A stretch of DNA of 64,000 nt, from the NCBI RefSeq assembly GCF_000402035.1, contig NC_021288.1, positions 248,001 through 312,000 of the forward strand, given 5' to 3'. Positions within the stretch are counted from its first letter, which is position 1. Each line of letters begins with the position of its first letter. Positions 7,899 through 17,161 of this stretch are shown here, one piece after another. The translations under genes were made by a program, and so were the position numbers. The notes below the pieces were generated by a model, which saw nothing but the letters and a program-made list of their open reading frames with translations, was not told where the DNA came from and ran no database searches. This DNA comes from Caballeronia insecticola. GTDB taxonomy: Bacteria > Pseudomonadota > Gammaproteobacteria > Burkholderiales > Burkholderiaceae.

Positions 7899-9239
7899 AT
7901 GTCGATCGATTTCACCCTGACTACCGCGCAACAAAAGTTGCAGCGCAACGCCCGTGAATTTTCGACGGAAATTCTTCAGCCGCTGGTGAAGAAAGCCGAC
8001 GAAGAGCGCGACACGCAAAAGGCCTTTGCGTTGATGAAGGGCGCTTACCTGGAGTGTTATAAGCTCGGCTTTGCCACGGGCTTCCTGCCGCGTGAATACG
8101 GCGGCGGAGGCATCAGCAATATCGATCTGCAAATCGTCGCCGAAGAAATAACGGCAGTCGATCCCGGATTCGCAACCGTCTTGCTGGTGAACGGCTTGGC
8201 GCTCATGCCGCTCGTCTGGTTCGGCTCGGAGGCGCAAAAGAAAAAGTGGCTCGTGCAGGCAACGAGCGATCCGCGCGGTGAATATATCGCCGGATGGACT
8301 GTCAGCGAACCGGTCGATGAAGCGGGCGGCACCGCGAACTTCGATCATCCCGAAGCGCGTCCGACAGGCATCGGACTCGTCGCCAAACATGACAAGGGAC
8401 GCGGCGAATATGTCCTGAACGGCAAGAAGTATTGGCCGTGCAACGCGGGAGGATGGGACCTGAAGGGCGCGGACGTGAACGTCTGCATCGTTCGCACCGA
8501 TGCTGAGAAGGGCGGGCGCGACGGCCTCAGCGCGATCATCGTGCCGAGAGGAACGGCGGGCGTCAGTTATGGCGAACCCATTTCGAAGATGGGTCATCGC
8601 TTGTGCCAAAACAATTCGATGACCTTCAAGGACTGCCGCGTGCCTGAAGAAAACATCTTCGCAGTCGGCGACGGCGATCTCGTCATCAGCAAGGCATTCA
8701 CGTGGTCGGGACCGGTTGCGGCCATCGCGGCTGTCGGCGTCGCGCGATCGGCTTATGAGTTCGCATTGAACTGGTCGAAGACGCGGCGCGCCGGTGGCGG
8801 CGTGCCGTTGATCCGTCATCAGGCGGTGGGCTATATGCTGGCCGATATCGCCATGAAGATCGAAGCGTGCCGCGCATTCTCATGGAAAGCCGCGCATTAT
8901 CTGGATCTGTTCGATTCGGACGGACATGCCGTCGGCGCCATGGCGAAGGTCTTTTGCGGAGAGACCTTGTTCACGACGGTCTTTAAGGCGCTTCAGGTGA
9001 TGGGCGTCAACGCACTCGACAAGCAGCATCCAATGGAAAAGTTCTTGCGCGAAGCCGCCGTCTTTCCTCTGTACGACGCGGGGAATATCGGCATGCAGAT
9101 GCGCAAGATATGGGGCGTCATGCTCGATGATCAATTCGATCCGCGTGCGATTGCCGATTCGCGGCGAATGGATTTTCAGAAGTCGATGGAAAGCGCGGGG
9201 GCGTTAGTGCAGTCACCAAGCGAGCGTGCCGCGCGATAG
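7899..9239 (+). CDS. Acyl-CoA dehydrogenase family flavoprotein (second of a tandem pair)
   Basis: A 446-residue paralogue of the preceding gene, alignable along its length (both begin with IDFT followed by an AQ-rich helix, both have YGGGGxSxxD and GPVAAIAAxGVAR). The C-terminal motif is YDAGN with Asp393 in place of the usual Glu. In the flavin region it has AGWTVSEPVDEAGG and LNGKKYWPCNAGG. The predicted product oxidises an acyl-CoA-like substrate at C2-C3 or acts as a desaturase on another thioester or free compound. The stop codon lies inside a 9-bp hairpin that separates it from the convergent DUF3616 gene. Confidence 0.85.
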   Translation: MSIDFTLTTAQQKLQRNAREFSTEILQPLVKKADEERDTQKAFALMKGAYLECYKLGFATGFLPREYGGGGISNIDLQIVAEEITAVDPGFATVLLVNGLALMPLVWFGSEAQKKKWLVQATSDPRGEYIAGWTVSEPVDEAGGTANFDHPEARPTGIGLVAKHDKGRGEYVLNGKKYWPCNAGGWDLKGADVNVCIVRTDAEKGGRDGLSAIIVPRGTAGVSYGEPISKMGHRLCQNNSMTFKDCRVPEENIFAVGDGDLVISKAFTWSGPVAAIAAVGVARSAYEFALNWSKTRRAGGGVPLIRHQAVGYMLADIAMKIEACRAFSWKAAHYLDLFDSDGHAVGAMAKVFCGETLFTTVFKALQVMGVNALDKQHPMEKFLREAAVFPLYDAGNIGMQMRKIWGVMLDDQFDPRAIADSRRMDFQKSMESAGALVQSPSERAAR

Positions 9240-9254
9240 GTTTTGCTATCGCGC
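9231..9254. terminator. Hairpin between convergent genes, no clear U-tract
   Basis: GCGCGATAG (9231-9239) and CTATCGCGC (9246-9254) are perfect 9-bp arms around a 6-base loop GTTTTG. It includes the stop codon of the acyl-CoA dehydrogenase gene and lies eight bases past the stop of the convergent gene at 9262. Neither side has a run of T, so it is at best a factor-assisted or mRNA-protecting terminator. Confidence 0.45.
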
Positions 9255-9261
9255 GTTCGAT

Positions 9262-10269
9262 TCAAAAATCGATGCGCATGCCGCGAAACGTTTTGTCGTC
9301 CGTTGGCTTCTTCTTGCGTGTGCAATTGGACCGGCCGCCGCCGTCGTCGCTTAAGAGATAGAGCTGTTTTGCCGAGCCTATTTCGAACAGACCTTCGGCA
9401 TGGAAGTCGGGTGGACTGATGTTCTTCCAAAGCACGGGAGCCGCGCCGGGCACGCCGCTCCATTTGTAGATGGCGAACTTCGATGTGGCCGCGCCCGGCT
9501 CGCCATCATCGAACGGGCCTGCGACGATAAAGTACTCCGCGCCAATTCGTTCGATGCTGCGAATGCCGCGCCGTCCCAGATCGAGACGTACGAGATCGCC
9601 GAAGACCGGTGCTGCGTTCTGTTCGACGACCGCAGCGGGATTCTTGAGCTTCACCACGAAGGCTTCCTGCTTCTTTGCGGAAAGCGGGTTACGAAAGCCG
9701 ATCAGCAGACCGCCGTCCTCGGTATCGGCGAGTCCTTCTATGTTCAGCCCGCCGGGCTGTTCGGCGCCTCGCGTCGAGGCATCCGTGAGTGTGGCGAAAC
9801 GTTTGTCCGATGCGAGCGCCTTCAGCAAGCCATCGTAGGGCTTGGCATCAAGCGGCTTGACGGTGGGTGTCGCGCTCGTGGCGTCGATACGTGTAGCGAA
9901 CAGGCGATGACGCGCAGGCCTCAACTCGCCTTCGCTATTGCGGCTGTGCGACCCGATCCAGTAGATTCGGTCGCCGATTCTGGCGGCGCCTTCGAGGTCG
10001 GCTTCCTTCTTGCCGTCGCCATCGCGCAGAACGTCCCGGAGGTCGATCATCGAAACATAGTCGGGCGATTCATAGCGATAGACGAACAGCATGTTCATCT
10101 CGTCATCAGCGACAACGAAATAGCCCTTGCCGAGATCGATTCCCGCCGATGCATTGCAAATGCCCCGATACGTCGAGACCGGTTCGGCGAACGCGCGCGG
10201 CGCGCAGACGGCAAGCGCGAATGCGAGGCACGTTGTGATGGCAGAGATTCGCCTTTGGATGTCGTTCAT
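9262..10269 (-). CDS. Secreted DUF3616 domain protein
   Basis: A 335-residue protein with a signal peptide (hydrophobic stretch TTCLAFALAVCAPRAFA, cleavage near residue 28). The body contains the features of DUF3616: repeated beta-strand segments such as GYFVVADDEMNMLFVYR, EADLEGAARIGDRIYWIGSH and GGLNIEGLADTEDGGLLIGFR, typical of a beta-propeller-like phytase/SdiA-regulated-like fold. The EGL and EGA acidic motifs recur and may bind calcium. It likely acts in the periplasm. Function of the family is not established. It stands alone, divergent from the SDR gene at 10397. Confidence 0.8.
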   Translation of the reverse strand: MNDIQRRISAITTCLAFALAVCAPRAFAEPVSTYRGICNASAGIDLGKGYFVVADDEMNMLFVYRYESPDYVSMIDLRDVLRDGDGKKEADLEGAARIGDRIYWIGSHSRNSEGELRPARHRLFATRIDATSATPTVKPLDAKPYDGLLKALASDKRFATLTDASTRGAEQPGGLNIEGLADTEDGGLLIGFRNPLSAKKQEAFVVKLKNPAAVVEQNAAPVFGDLVRLDLGRRGIRSIERIGAEYFIVAGPFDDGEPGAATSKFAIYKWSGVPGAAPVLWKNISPPDFHAEGLFEIGSAKQLYLLSDDGGGRSNCTRKKKPTDDKTFRGMRIDF

Positions 10270-10396
10270 TGCATTCGCCTGATCTATGGCTGATCGCCGT
10301 TGCTCGAATTACTTCGAAGAGAAGCAGATTATGCGACGACGCGCGTTGCCGTCGAATCGTCCTGCATAATGCCCCGACTTGTCCCTGGAGATTTCG

Positions 10397-11158
10397 ATGC
10401 GGCTATCCGAACAAAACGTACTCGTAACCGGCGGCGCGCGTGGCCTCGGCGCGGCAATCAGCGAAGCGCTCGCACGCGAGGGCGCGAGCGTGGTGATCAA
10501 TTATCGCCGCAGCGAGGCGCAAGCGAAGTCGCTCGCCGAGCGGCTCGGGCCGCGCGTCGTGGCGATTCAGGCTGATATTACCGATGCGGCGTCGGTCGCG
10601 CGTCTCTTCGAAGAAGCCCGCGCAGTAAGCGGCGGGCCGGTGCATGCCGTGGTGAACAACGCGCTCGCCGATTTCAGCTTTGACGGCGATGCGCGTCCGA
10701 AGCTCGGCGATATCGAATGGACGCGCTTTCAGCAGCAGATCGATGGTGCGCTCAAAGGCGCGCTCAACACGATTCAGGCCGCATTGCCCGCGATGCGTGC
10801 GGCAGGCTTCGGCCGCATCGTGAATGTCGGGACCAATCTGTTTCAGAACCCGGTCGTGCCGTATCACGACTACACGGCGGCCAAGGCGGCGTTGCTTGCG
10901 TTGACGAGAACCGCATCGAACGATCTCGGGCCGGATGGCATCACGGTGAACATGGTGTCGGGTGGCCTGCTGCGCACCACCGATGCCAGCAGCGCAACGC
11001 CCGAAGCCGTGTTCGACATGGTCGCGGGATTCACGCCGTTACGTCGCGTCACGACGCCCGCCGAATTCGCCGATGCGGTGCTGTTCTTCCTCTCGCCTTG
11101 GGCGCGCGCGGTGACGGGACAAAACCTCGTCGTCGATGGAGGACTCGTCAAGGGCTGA
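10397..11158 (+). CDS. SDR family oxidoreductase (FabG-like)
   Basis: A 253-residue classical short-chain dehydrogenase: NAD(P)-binding GGARGLGAA near residue 13, NNAL at the usual NNAG position, catalytic YTAAK near residue 160 and GQNLVVDGG at the end. The residue at the usual catalytic Ser position is Thr (NVGTNL). The probable start is the ATG at 10397, preceded by CTGGAG; a TTG at 10379 is further upstream without a ribosome site. Its last 11 bases overlap the end of the convergent NmrA-like gene. Substrate unknown; annotation as 3-oxoacyl-ACP reductase would be only by similarity. Confidence 0.85.
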   Translation: MRLSEQNVLVTGGARGLGAAISEALAREGASVVINYRRSEAQAKSLAERLGPRVVAIQADITDAASVARLFEEARAVSGGPVHAVVNNALADFSFDGDARPKLGDIEWTRFQQQIDGALKGALNTIQAALPAMRAAGFGRIVNVGTNLFQNPVVPYHDYTAAKAALLALTRTASNDLGPDGITVNMVSGGLLRTTDASSATPEAVFDMVAGFTPLRRVTTPAEFADAVLFFLSPWARAVTGQNLVVDGGLVKG

Positions 11159-12032
11159 TCGAGGCGACCATCGCTGCGATCGCGTGGTTAAGCGTGGTCG
11201 TACCGAATGCGCGTTCGCCGGCATCCGCCTGAACGTCGATGCGACCCGCATTGTGTGCATCGAACAAATCGATGATCAGTTGCGCATGCTGTGCGCTCAA
11301 ACCCGCGCGCGCAAGCGTAAGCGCCCACTGGTCGCGTGGCGTGGCGAGCGCGGTGACGGCTCGCCCGCTTGCCGTTGCGATAGCCTGCGCGACATCGTTC
11401 GCACTCACGCGCGCCGGGCCTTCGACGCTCACGATGCGTGTGCCGCGAGCGTCGAATCCATCACTCAGCAGACGCGCCGAGACGACGCCCACATCGTTCG
11501 CCGAGATGGTCGGAAAGCGCTTGTCGAGTGGATCATGAAAGCTCGGCAACACACCGTTCGATAATGCGAGCGGCAACACGCGCAACCAGTTCTGCATATG
11601 TTCGGCGGAGCGCAGCAACGTGAGTTTCGTCGATACGTTGCGCAATGCCGCTTCGAAATAATGAAACAACGTCGTGATGCCGATGTTGTCCGCAAGCTCA
11701 GCACCGTAATCGGATAGCGCGACGACGTGAGCATCGCGATGACCGGCGAGTGCGCGCGCCGTTATGTCGATGGTTGCGCGCATCGTATCGGCGGGATGAG
11801 GATCGTGTTGCGGTAACGGAACGAGGATCTGGATAGCGTGCGCGCCGTCGAGTGCGCGATCGAGCGATGGCGGGTCGCGCAGATCCGCCACCGCCACTTC
11901 GCAACCGATGCGTGCCAGCGCAGCACCCTGAGCCGCATCGCGGACAACCGCCCGCACGGGCTGAGACGCGCGCTGCAATTCCATCGCAGTCGTTTGTCCG
12001 ACCTTGCCTGCCGCACCGAAAATCACGTACAT
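11148..12032 (-). CDS. NmrA-like NAD(P)-binding protein
   Basis: A 294-residue atypical SDR with the N-terminal Rossmann motif FGAAGKVGQ and VADLRDPPSLDRAL for the second strand; there is no YXXXK catalytic motif, as is usual in the NmrA/quinone oxidoreductase 2 group. These proteins sense or use NADP(H) and sometimes reduce quinones. It is divergent from the AraC regulator gene at 12213, with 180 bases between starts, so that regulator probably controls it. Its 3' end overlaps the convergent SDR gene by 11 bases. Confidence 0.8.
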   Translation of the reverse strand: MYVIFGAAGKVGQTTAMELQRASQPVRAVVRDAAQGAALARIGCEVAVADLRDPPSLDRALDGAHAIQILVPLPQHDPHPADTMRATIDITARALAGHRDAHVVALSDYGAELADNIGITTLFHYFEAALRNVSTKLTLLRSAEHMQNWLRVLPLALSNGVLPSFHDPLDKRFPTISANDVGVVSARLLSDGFDARGTRIVSVEGPARVSANDVAQAIATASGRAVTALATPRDQWALTLARAGLSAQHAQLIIDLFDAHNAGRIDVQADAGERAFGTTTLNHAIAAMVASISP

Positions 12033-12212
12033 GTTTCGACTCCCATCTTGTCTTTGAACATCGCTAGCGTATTGCGGCGGTCAAACGATGTCGCGCACGA
12101 ATGGATGGTCGCGAGCAAGAACGGATGATCGTGCACCGTGGCGGCCGATGCGGGCGAAGCGCGAACAATCGATGCATAATGCGCAAAAACCGCTTCTACG
12201 AAGGTGCGAACC

Positions 12213-13085
12213 GTGAATGCGACCGACCCTGTGGTGAGACTTCACGCCGGTGCGCGCGAGCGCCTGCATTCGAGCGAACATTTGGGCTGGTCGGGCTTCG
12301 AAGCGGAGCTGGTCGGCATCGCGGCGGGCGTGCATCGTGTTCCGGCCATGCTTGAACATCGCGTCGGCGTGCATGTCGGCCCGCCGGTGACCGCGCATTG
12401 TCATTGCGATGGACGCAACTTGTCGCGCGTGCAATCTCACGGCGACGCCGACGTGATCCCGGCAGGCCTCGATGGTCAATGGTCCGACGACGCCGACTGC
12501 ACGATCCTGCGCATCTCCTTCACCGACGAATTCGCGCGACGCACGCTGTCGCAGCTTGGCGGGCGTCACGCGCATGCGGACATCGCGCCGCGCTTTCAAT
12601 GGCGCGATCCGCGCTTTCAACATCTGGCGTGGGCTCTGCGCGCGGAACTCGAAGCTGCGCACGCATCCGATGCACTTTACGCGGAGAGTCTCTGCATTGC
12701 GATGATCGTGCGTCTCGCAGAAGCCGAGACCACGCTAGACGCCAAAGCCGCCAAAGGCGTGTTGACGCGCGGCATAGCGATGCGCGTGATCGACCATATT
12801 CACGCGCATCTCGATACGCGCTTGACCCTTACCGAACTCGCTCATGTCGCAGGGCTTAGCGTGCCGCATTTCAAGGTGCTGTTTCGCGAAACGTTCGATA
12901 TGCCGGTGCATCGCTATGTCGTGGAGAAGCGCATCGAGCGTGCAAAGATGCTGCTGTTGCAAGGCCGTTTGCCTATCAGCAGAATCGCGCTGGATTGCGG
13001 CTTTGCGCATGCAAGCCATATGGCGCACTGGATGAAGCGCACGATCGGCATGACGCCGGGCGATATCGTCCGCAATTCCCGTTGA
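12213..13085 (+). CDS. AraC family transcriptional regulator
   Basis: A 290-residue regulator. The C-terminal third has the two helix-turn-helix motifs of AraC proteins (LTLTELAHVAGLSVPHFKVL and LPISRIALDCGFAHASHMAH). The N-terminal part is a small cupin-like sensor region (VGPPVTAHCHCDGRN, then DADVIPAGLDGQW). I chose the GTG at 12213 because GAAGG lies eight bases before it; the GTG at 12204 overlaps that site. Divergent from the NmrA-like gene and upstream of an SDR gene; it likely regulates the former. Confidence 0.88.
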   Translation: MNATDPVVRLHAGARERLHSSEHLGWSGFEAELVGIAAGVHRVPAMLEHRVGVHVGPPVTAHCHCDGRNLSRVQSHGDADVIPAGLDGQWSDDADCTILRISFTDEFARRTLSQLGGRHAHADIAPRFQWRDPRFQHLAWALRAELEAAHASDALYAESLCIAMIVRLAEAETTLDAKAAKGVLTRGIAMRVIDHIHAHLDTRLTLTELAHVAGLSVPHFKVLFRETFDMPVHRYVVEKRIERAKMLLLQGRLPISRIALDCGFAHASHMAHWMKRTIGMTPGDIVRNSR

Positions 13086-13236
13086 ACCCGCCAATGCGCT
13101 GATGGCATACGTGCTATGCCACGCTGCCCTCTGTTCAGCCGCTCCGGCGAACCCCATCCTTCTCCCCGGCATGCCGCAACGCGCTTCATAAATAGCGCGT
13201 TCGACCGGCACCGTTCATTTCAATCGGAGAATCATC

Positions 13237-13986
13237 ATGGGTAAGCTTCAGGGCAAGGTCGCGGTCATTACGGGCGGAAGCAGCGGCATCGGGCTTGCGA
13301 CGGCGGCGAGGTTCGTCGCGGAAGGCGCTTATGTGTTCATCACAGGACGACGTCAGGCCGAACTCGATAGGGCCAAGGCCATCATCGGATCGAACGTGAC
13401 GGCTGTTCAGGGCGATATCGCGAACCTCGACGATCTCGATCGTCTCTATGAAATCGTGCGGCGCGAGAAAGGCGGGCTGGATATCATTGTCGCCAGTGCG
13501 GGCTATGTCGAGGTATTGCCCACCGAGTCGGTAACGCCCGAACATTTCGACAAGACTTTCGGCATCAACGCGCGCGGCACGTATTTCACGGTGCAAAAGG
13601 CGCTGCCGCTCTTGCGCGATGGCGGCTCGGTCGTGCTCGTGGCGTCCGGTATGCATATCAAAGGCTTTCCGGCCTATGGTGTCTATGCGGCCACGAAAGC
13701 GGCCATCCGTTCCTTCACGCGCACGTGGGCCGCGGAATTCAAGAGTCGCGGCATTCGCGTGAATACGTTGAGTCCGGGGCTGATCGAGACGCCGATCATC
13801 GACGGGCAGTTCGATTCGAAAGAAGAAGCGGATGGCGCACGCGCGATGTTCAAGCAAATCACGCCGCTCGGCCGCATTGGCCGCGCCGATGAAATGGCCG
13901 CGGCGGCGCTGTTTCTTGCGTCGGACGAGAGCAGCTATAGCACGGGCATCGACCTGATCGCGGATGGCGGCATCACGCAGCTATAA
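13237..13986 (+). CDS. SDR family oxidoreductase
   Basis: A 249-residue classical SDR with TGGSSGIGLA at residues 12-21, catalytic Ser in VASGMH, YAATK as the YXXXK motif and a typical C-terminal DGGITQL. It has a good ribosome binding site (CGGAGAA) before the ATG. It belongs to the group often induced with LysR-controlled reductases; the LysR gene starts 74 bases downstream in the same direction, so it may be in the same transcription unit. Substrate not determinable. Confidence 0.88.
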   Translation: MGKLQGKVAVITGGSSGIGLATAARFVAEGAYVFITGRRQAELDRAKAIIGSNVTAVQGDIANLDDLDRLYEIVRREKGGLDIIVASAGYVEVLPTESVTPEHFDKTFGINARGTYFTVQKALPLLRDGGSVVLVASGMHIKGFPAYGVYAATKAAIRSFTRTWAAEFKSRGIRVNTLSPGLIETPIIDGQFDSKEEADGARAMFKQITPLGRIGRADEMAAAALFLASDESSYSTGIDLIADGGITQL

Positions 13987-14059
13987 ACTGCGCGGTATGC
14001 CCGGCGTCTTGCTTCGCCGTATGCGTTAGGGCGTGTCGAAACGTCGGAGGAAAGGGACC

Positions 14060-14965
14060 GTGGACCGTATAGATGTCATGCGACTTTTTATCCGCGTTGC
14101 CGACACCGGCAATTTTTCGAAGGCCGCGCGCGCCGCCGGCATCAGCCAGCCGACGGCCAGCAAAACCATCGCCGGCCTCGAAGCGCGGCTCGGCGCACAA
14201 CTCTTGCGCCGCAGCTCGCGAGGCCTCAGTCTCACCGATGCGGGGCAGAGCTTCTACGAAGGCGCAGTCGAGATCGTCGAGAATGTCGATGAGGTCGAAT
14301 CGCGCGTTGGCAACGGTGAAGCGTCGCCGTCCGGCGTGGTGCGCGTTGCCTTGTCGCCGGCATTCGGCCGCATGCGCATTCTTCCGCACATGGCGCAGTT
14401 CAGCGCGCGTTATCCCGATGTCTGCATCGAATTCACGGTGGCGCAGCGCTATATCAATCTGATCGAAGAGGGGATCGATGTCGCCATACGCATCGGTCCG
14501 CTCAACGACTCCACGCAGATCGCACGACGCATCGGCAGCACCGAATATCTCACCGTGACGTCCCCCGCGTATGCCGATCGCGCGGGCATACCGCAGACGG
14601 TGGACGATCTGGCCGATCACGATTGCATCGCGCTCATGTCCCGCGACGTTCCGCGTGCATGGCCGTTTCTCGGGCCTGCCGGGCCGATAGAACATATCCC
14701 GCAAGGACCCGTGAGGAGCAACGACGCCGAGTATGTCCGTGCCGCGGTGATCGCGGGGCTAGGCATCGGGCATAACGCGAGCTGGCTGTATGCGCGCGAT
14801 GTCGATGAAGGCAGGCTCGTCGCGCTTCTCGAACCTTATCGGCCTGCGGCGTTTCCAATTCATGCAGTCTGGCCCGGAAGCCGCCGGCTGCCGGGCAGAA
14901 CGCGCGTGTTCATCGAATTTCTGGCGGAGCTGTTTGCCGCCGATCCTCTTCTCATGATTCGCTGA
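14060..14965 (+). CDS. LysR family transcriptional regulator
   Basis: A 301-residue LysR protein: N-terminal winged helix (FSKAARAAGISQPTASKTIA near residues 20-40), linker helix, and a periplasmic-binding-like effector domain (VRVALSPAFGRMRILPHMAQ). The GTG at 14060 follows GGAGG by nine bases; a GTG at 14033 gives a longer, basic N terminus without a site. It lies in the same direction as the SDR gene before it and the YciI-like gene after it, rather than divergent as most LysR genes do. Confidence 0.88.
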   Translation: MDRIDVMRLFIRVADTGNFSKAARAAGISQPTASKTIAGLEARLGAQLLRRSSRGLSLTDAGQSFYEGAVEIVENVDEVESRVGNGEASPSGVVRVALSPAFGRMRILPHMAQFSARYPDVCIEFTVAQRYINLIEEGIDVAIRIGPLNDSTQIARRIGSTEYLTVTSPAYADRAGIPQTVDDLADHDCIALMSRDVPRAWPFLGPAGPIEHIPQGPVRSNDAEYVRAAVIAGLGIGHNASWLYARDVDEGRLVALLEPYRPAAFPIHAVWPGSRRLPGRTRVFIEFLAELFAADPLLMIR

Positions 14966-15158
14966 CTTCGCTCGCGAACGCACGCGGCGCGGCGGGCTTG
15001 TCGTCATCTATTCGACGGCTGCATACGTCGTATGCTCCCGTGCCCTCTACCGCGCGCATCCATGCGGGACTATCTTGTCTTCAAGGCGTCGCGAATCATT
15101 GGCCGGCGCACAGTCATCGAAGGATGGCCGATTTCCAAGTTTCCTCAAGGAGTGAGAA

Positions 15159-15488
15159 ATGGTTGATGCAAACGGACCGCACTATTTTGTGGCGTTTCAA
15201 ACGCCGGGGCCCAAGTGGATTCAGGGCGTGAAATACAACGAGCAGCCCGACTTCATGAAGCATGTGGCATATATGACCGAGATGCAGGAACGGGGTTTGA
15301 CCGTGCTGAGCGGTCCCTTCATGGAGAAGGCGGGTGGTCTTTCCGGCGTGCTTGCAGACGGCGGGATGACGATTTTCAAAGCAGGCGATCGAGCGGAAGC
15401 AGAAAAAATCGCGACGGACGATCCGACGGTTCAATCGGGGATGCTCAACGTCGAAGTCAAGATGCTTTGGGTTCCGTTCCACGACTAA
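15159..15488 (+). CDS. YciI-like (YCII domain) protein
   Basis: A 109-residue protein of the YCII/dimeric alpha-beta barrel family: HYFVAFQTPGP at the start, an ERGLTVLSGPF strand and the GGMTIFKAGDRAEAEKIATD segment in which the His/Asp pair of YciI is replaced by other polar residues. Family members are small ligand-binding or dehalogenase-like enzymes of unclear role. A strong site AAGGAGTG precedes the ATG. It is followed ten bases after the stop by a hairpin terminator. Confidence 0.8.
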   Translation: MVDANGPHYFVAFQTPGPKWIQGVKYNEQPDFMKHVAYMTEMQERGLTVLSGPFMEKAGGLSGVLADGGMTIFKAGDRAEAEKIATDDPTVQSGMLNVEVKMLWVPFHD

Positions 15489-15497
15489 GAGCACGAT

Positions 15498-15526
15498 GCC
15501 GGCGAAGCGAGCGCAAGCCGGCTTTT
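15498..15526 (+). terminator. Rho-independent terminator of the YciI-like gene
   Basis: GCCGGC at 15498-15503 and GCCGGC at 15517-15522 pair with each other across 13 bases and are followed by TTTT. Each arm is itself palindromic, so other pairings are possible. Confidence 0.5.
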
Positions 15527-15710
15527 CTCACGCATGCCGCTTGTCGATTTTTTTAGCGCAGACTCGGATATGGAAAGCCTCGTTTAGAAAATGTGTAAGG
15601 AGATTTTTTTCGATCCATGCCGAAACATGGCCCGGCGATGGTCGACAAATTTTCCGGACACATTGCCCGATAAAAGACCGGATGGCGCGATCGACAATGT
15701 TAGTTAGTGA

Positions 15711-15986
15711 ATAGCGCAATCGCGACGGCAGCGCGATGCGGCGCGTCATGGCCGCAAGCGGCTCGAACTCGGTTTAGCTAATGCAATCGCGCGGGGACAG
15801 TTGCCGCCGGACCTCGACACCGAACGCGCATCGAGCGTAGTGCACGCGTTTCTCGGCGGCGTGCCGCGCGACTGGTTGATGGATCAGGATTCGATCGCAT
15901 TGCCGCGCGATGTCGATTATCTCACCGACGTTTGCATCGGCATGTTGCGATATTCGGCTTCGTTGCGAAGGGCGCGGGAGTGTTGA
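15711..15986 (+). pseudogene. C-terminal remnant of a TetR/AcrR-type regulator gene
   Basis: From 15711 the frame reads as the ligand-binding end of an AcrR/TtgR-like TetR protein: RKRLELGLANAIARGQL, then DLDTERASSVVHAF and GGVPRDWLMDQDSIALPRD, ending LRYSASLRRAREC. The frame is closed by TGA at 15708-15710, no helix-turn-helix domain is found in any frame of 15527-15710, and there is no ATG start (the first in-frame initiator-like codon is TTG at 15801, inside the domain). I read it as the decayed 3' end of a deleted regulator gene. The rest of the 15527-15710 interval holds nothing recognisable. Confidence 0.65.
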
Positions 15987-15998
15987 GCGTCGTCTGCG

Positions 15999-17078
15999 TC
16001 ATATCGCCTGCGCTGCGACGTCCCCGAGCAAGGGATAATCGTTATATCCGGTTTCGTCGTCGCGATAGATCGTGTCTGCATCCACTTCGTTGAGCGGCGC
16101 GTCGAGTCGAAAGCGTTCGACCAGATCCGGGTTCGCCATGAAGTGACGGCCGAATGCAGCGGCATCGCCTTCACCGCGTTCGATCGCGCGCTCGGCACTC
16201 TCCTTCGTCAGCCCTTCGTTGAGAATATACGCACCCTTGAAGATGCGCCGCACGTCACGTCCGATGCGCTCGTCGCCGCGATCGAGCGATTCGCGCGCAA
16301 AGATGAAGCCGATATGCCGTGCGTTGAGTTGCTCCGCCACGTAGGTGAACAGCGCGCGCGGATTGGAGTCATGCATCGAGTACGAACTCGACATCAGGTT
16401 CAGGTGCACGCCGACGCGATCGGCGGGCCAGACCGTGAGCAATGCATCGACCGCTTCGAGCAGAAAGCGCGCGCGGTTCTCGATACTGCCGCCATACCGG
16501 TCGTTGCGCAGGTTCGATCCATCGTGCAGGAACTGATCGAACAGATAGCCGTTGGCCGCATGAAGCTCGACGCCATCGAAACCGGCGCGCTGCGCGTTCT
16601 CGGCGCCACGGCGAAAATCTTCGACGATGCCGGGGATTTCCTCCGTTTCCAGCGCACGCGGAACCGCATAGGGACGCATGGGCCGAACACGGTTGACGTG
16701 ACCCTGCGGCGCGATGGCGCTCGGTGCAACCGGTGGCTGTCCGTCATGGTAGACGGGGTCCGACACGCGGCCCACATGCCAGAGTTGCGACACGATTTTG
16801 CCGCCCGCTTCGTGCACCCCGGACACGACCCGCGTCCATCCTTCGATTTGCTTCTCGCTCCAGATGCCCGGGGTATTGGGATAACCGACGCCCTGAGGCG
16901 TCACCGAAGTGGCCTCGGTGATGATGAGGCCGGCCGTAGCACGCAACGCATAGTGGCGGGCGTTGAGCGGGCCCGGCGCGCGTTCGTCGAATGCACGCAT
17001 GCGCGTGAGCGGCGCCATGACAATGCGGTTACGCAATGTGATCCCGCCGATCTGGACGGGCGTGAAGAGTGTCGACAT
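15999..17078 (-). CDS. Old yellow enzyme family alkene reductase (NADH:flavin oxidoreductase)
   Basis: A 359-residue FMN-dependent TIM-barrel enzyme. Hallmarks are MAPLTRMRA near residue 22, the His-Asn pair in HAANGYLFDQFL that binds the phenolic or carbonyl oxygen of the substrate, and NDRYGGSIENRARF. Such enzymes reduce activated C=C bonds of enals, enones, nitro compounds or maleimides with NAD(P)H. The ATG at 17078 has CGAGGA upstream; the frame extends to 17135 without another good site. It is divergent from an Rrf2 regulator gene, and the shared promoter region has two matching inverted repeats, so control by that regulator is likely. Confidence 0.92.
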   Translation of the reverse strand: MSTLFTPVQIGGITLRNRIVMAPLTRMRAFDERAPGPLNARHYALRATAGLIITEATSVTPQGVGYPNTPGIWSEKQIEGWTRVVSGVHEAGGKIVSQLWHVGRVSDPVYHDGQPPVAPSAIAPQGHVNRVRPMRPYAVPRALETEEIPGIVEDFRRGAENAQRAGFDGVELHAANGYLFDQFLHDGSNLRNDRYGGSIENRARFLLEAVDALLTVWPADRVGVHLNLMSSSYSMHDSNPRALFTYVAEQLNARHIGFIFARESLDRGDERIGRDVRRIFKGAYILNEGLTKESAERAIERGEGDAAAFGRHFMANPDLVERFRLDAPLNEVDADTIYRDDETGYNDYPLLGDVAAQAI

Positions 17079-17161
17079 TTGAAAATCCTCGTCTCGATGT
17101 TGAGTTCTTGAACCGCGTGCATTCGTCTGAAGCATTCATGAAGCGTCACGCACGCACTTGA

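Noticed and set aside
7680..8819. 379-residue minus-strand open frame
   Set aside because: Antisense to the two acyl-CoA dehydrogenases, which have full family signatures.
9245..9275. tRNA-like GTTCGATTC
   Set aside because: Only the T-loop resemblance is present; no acceptor stem, anticodon arm or D arm can be drawn.
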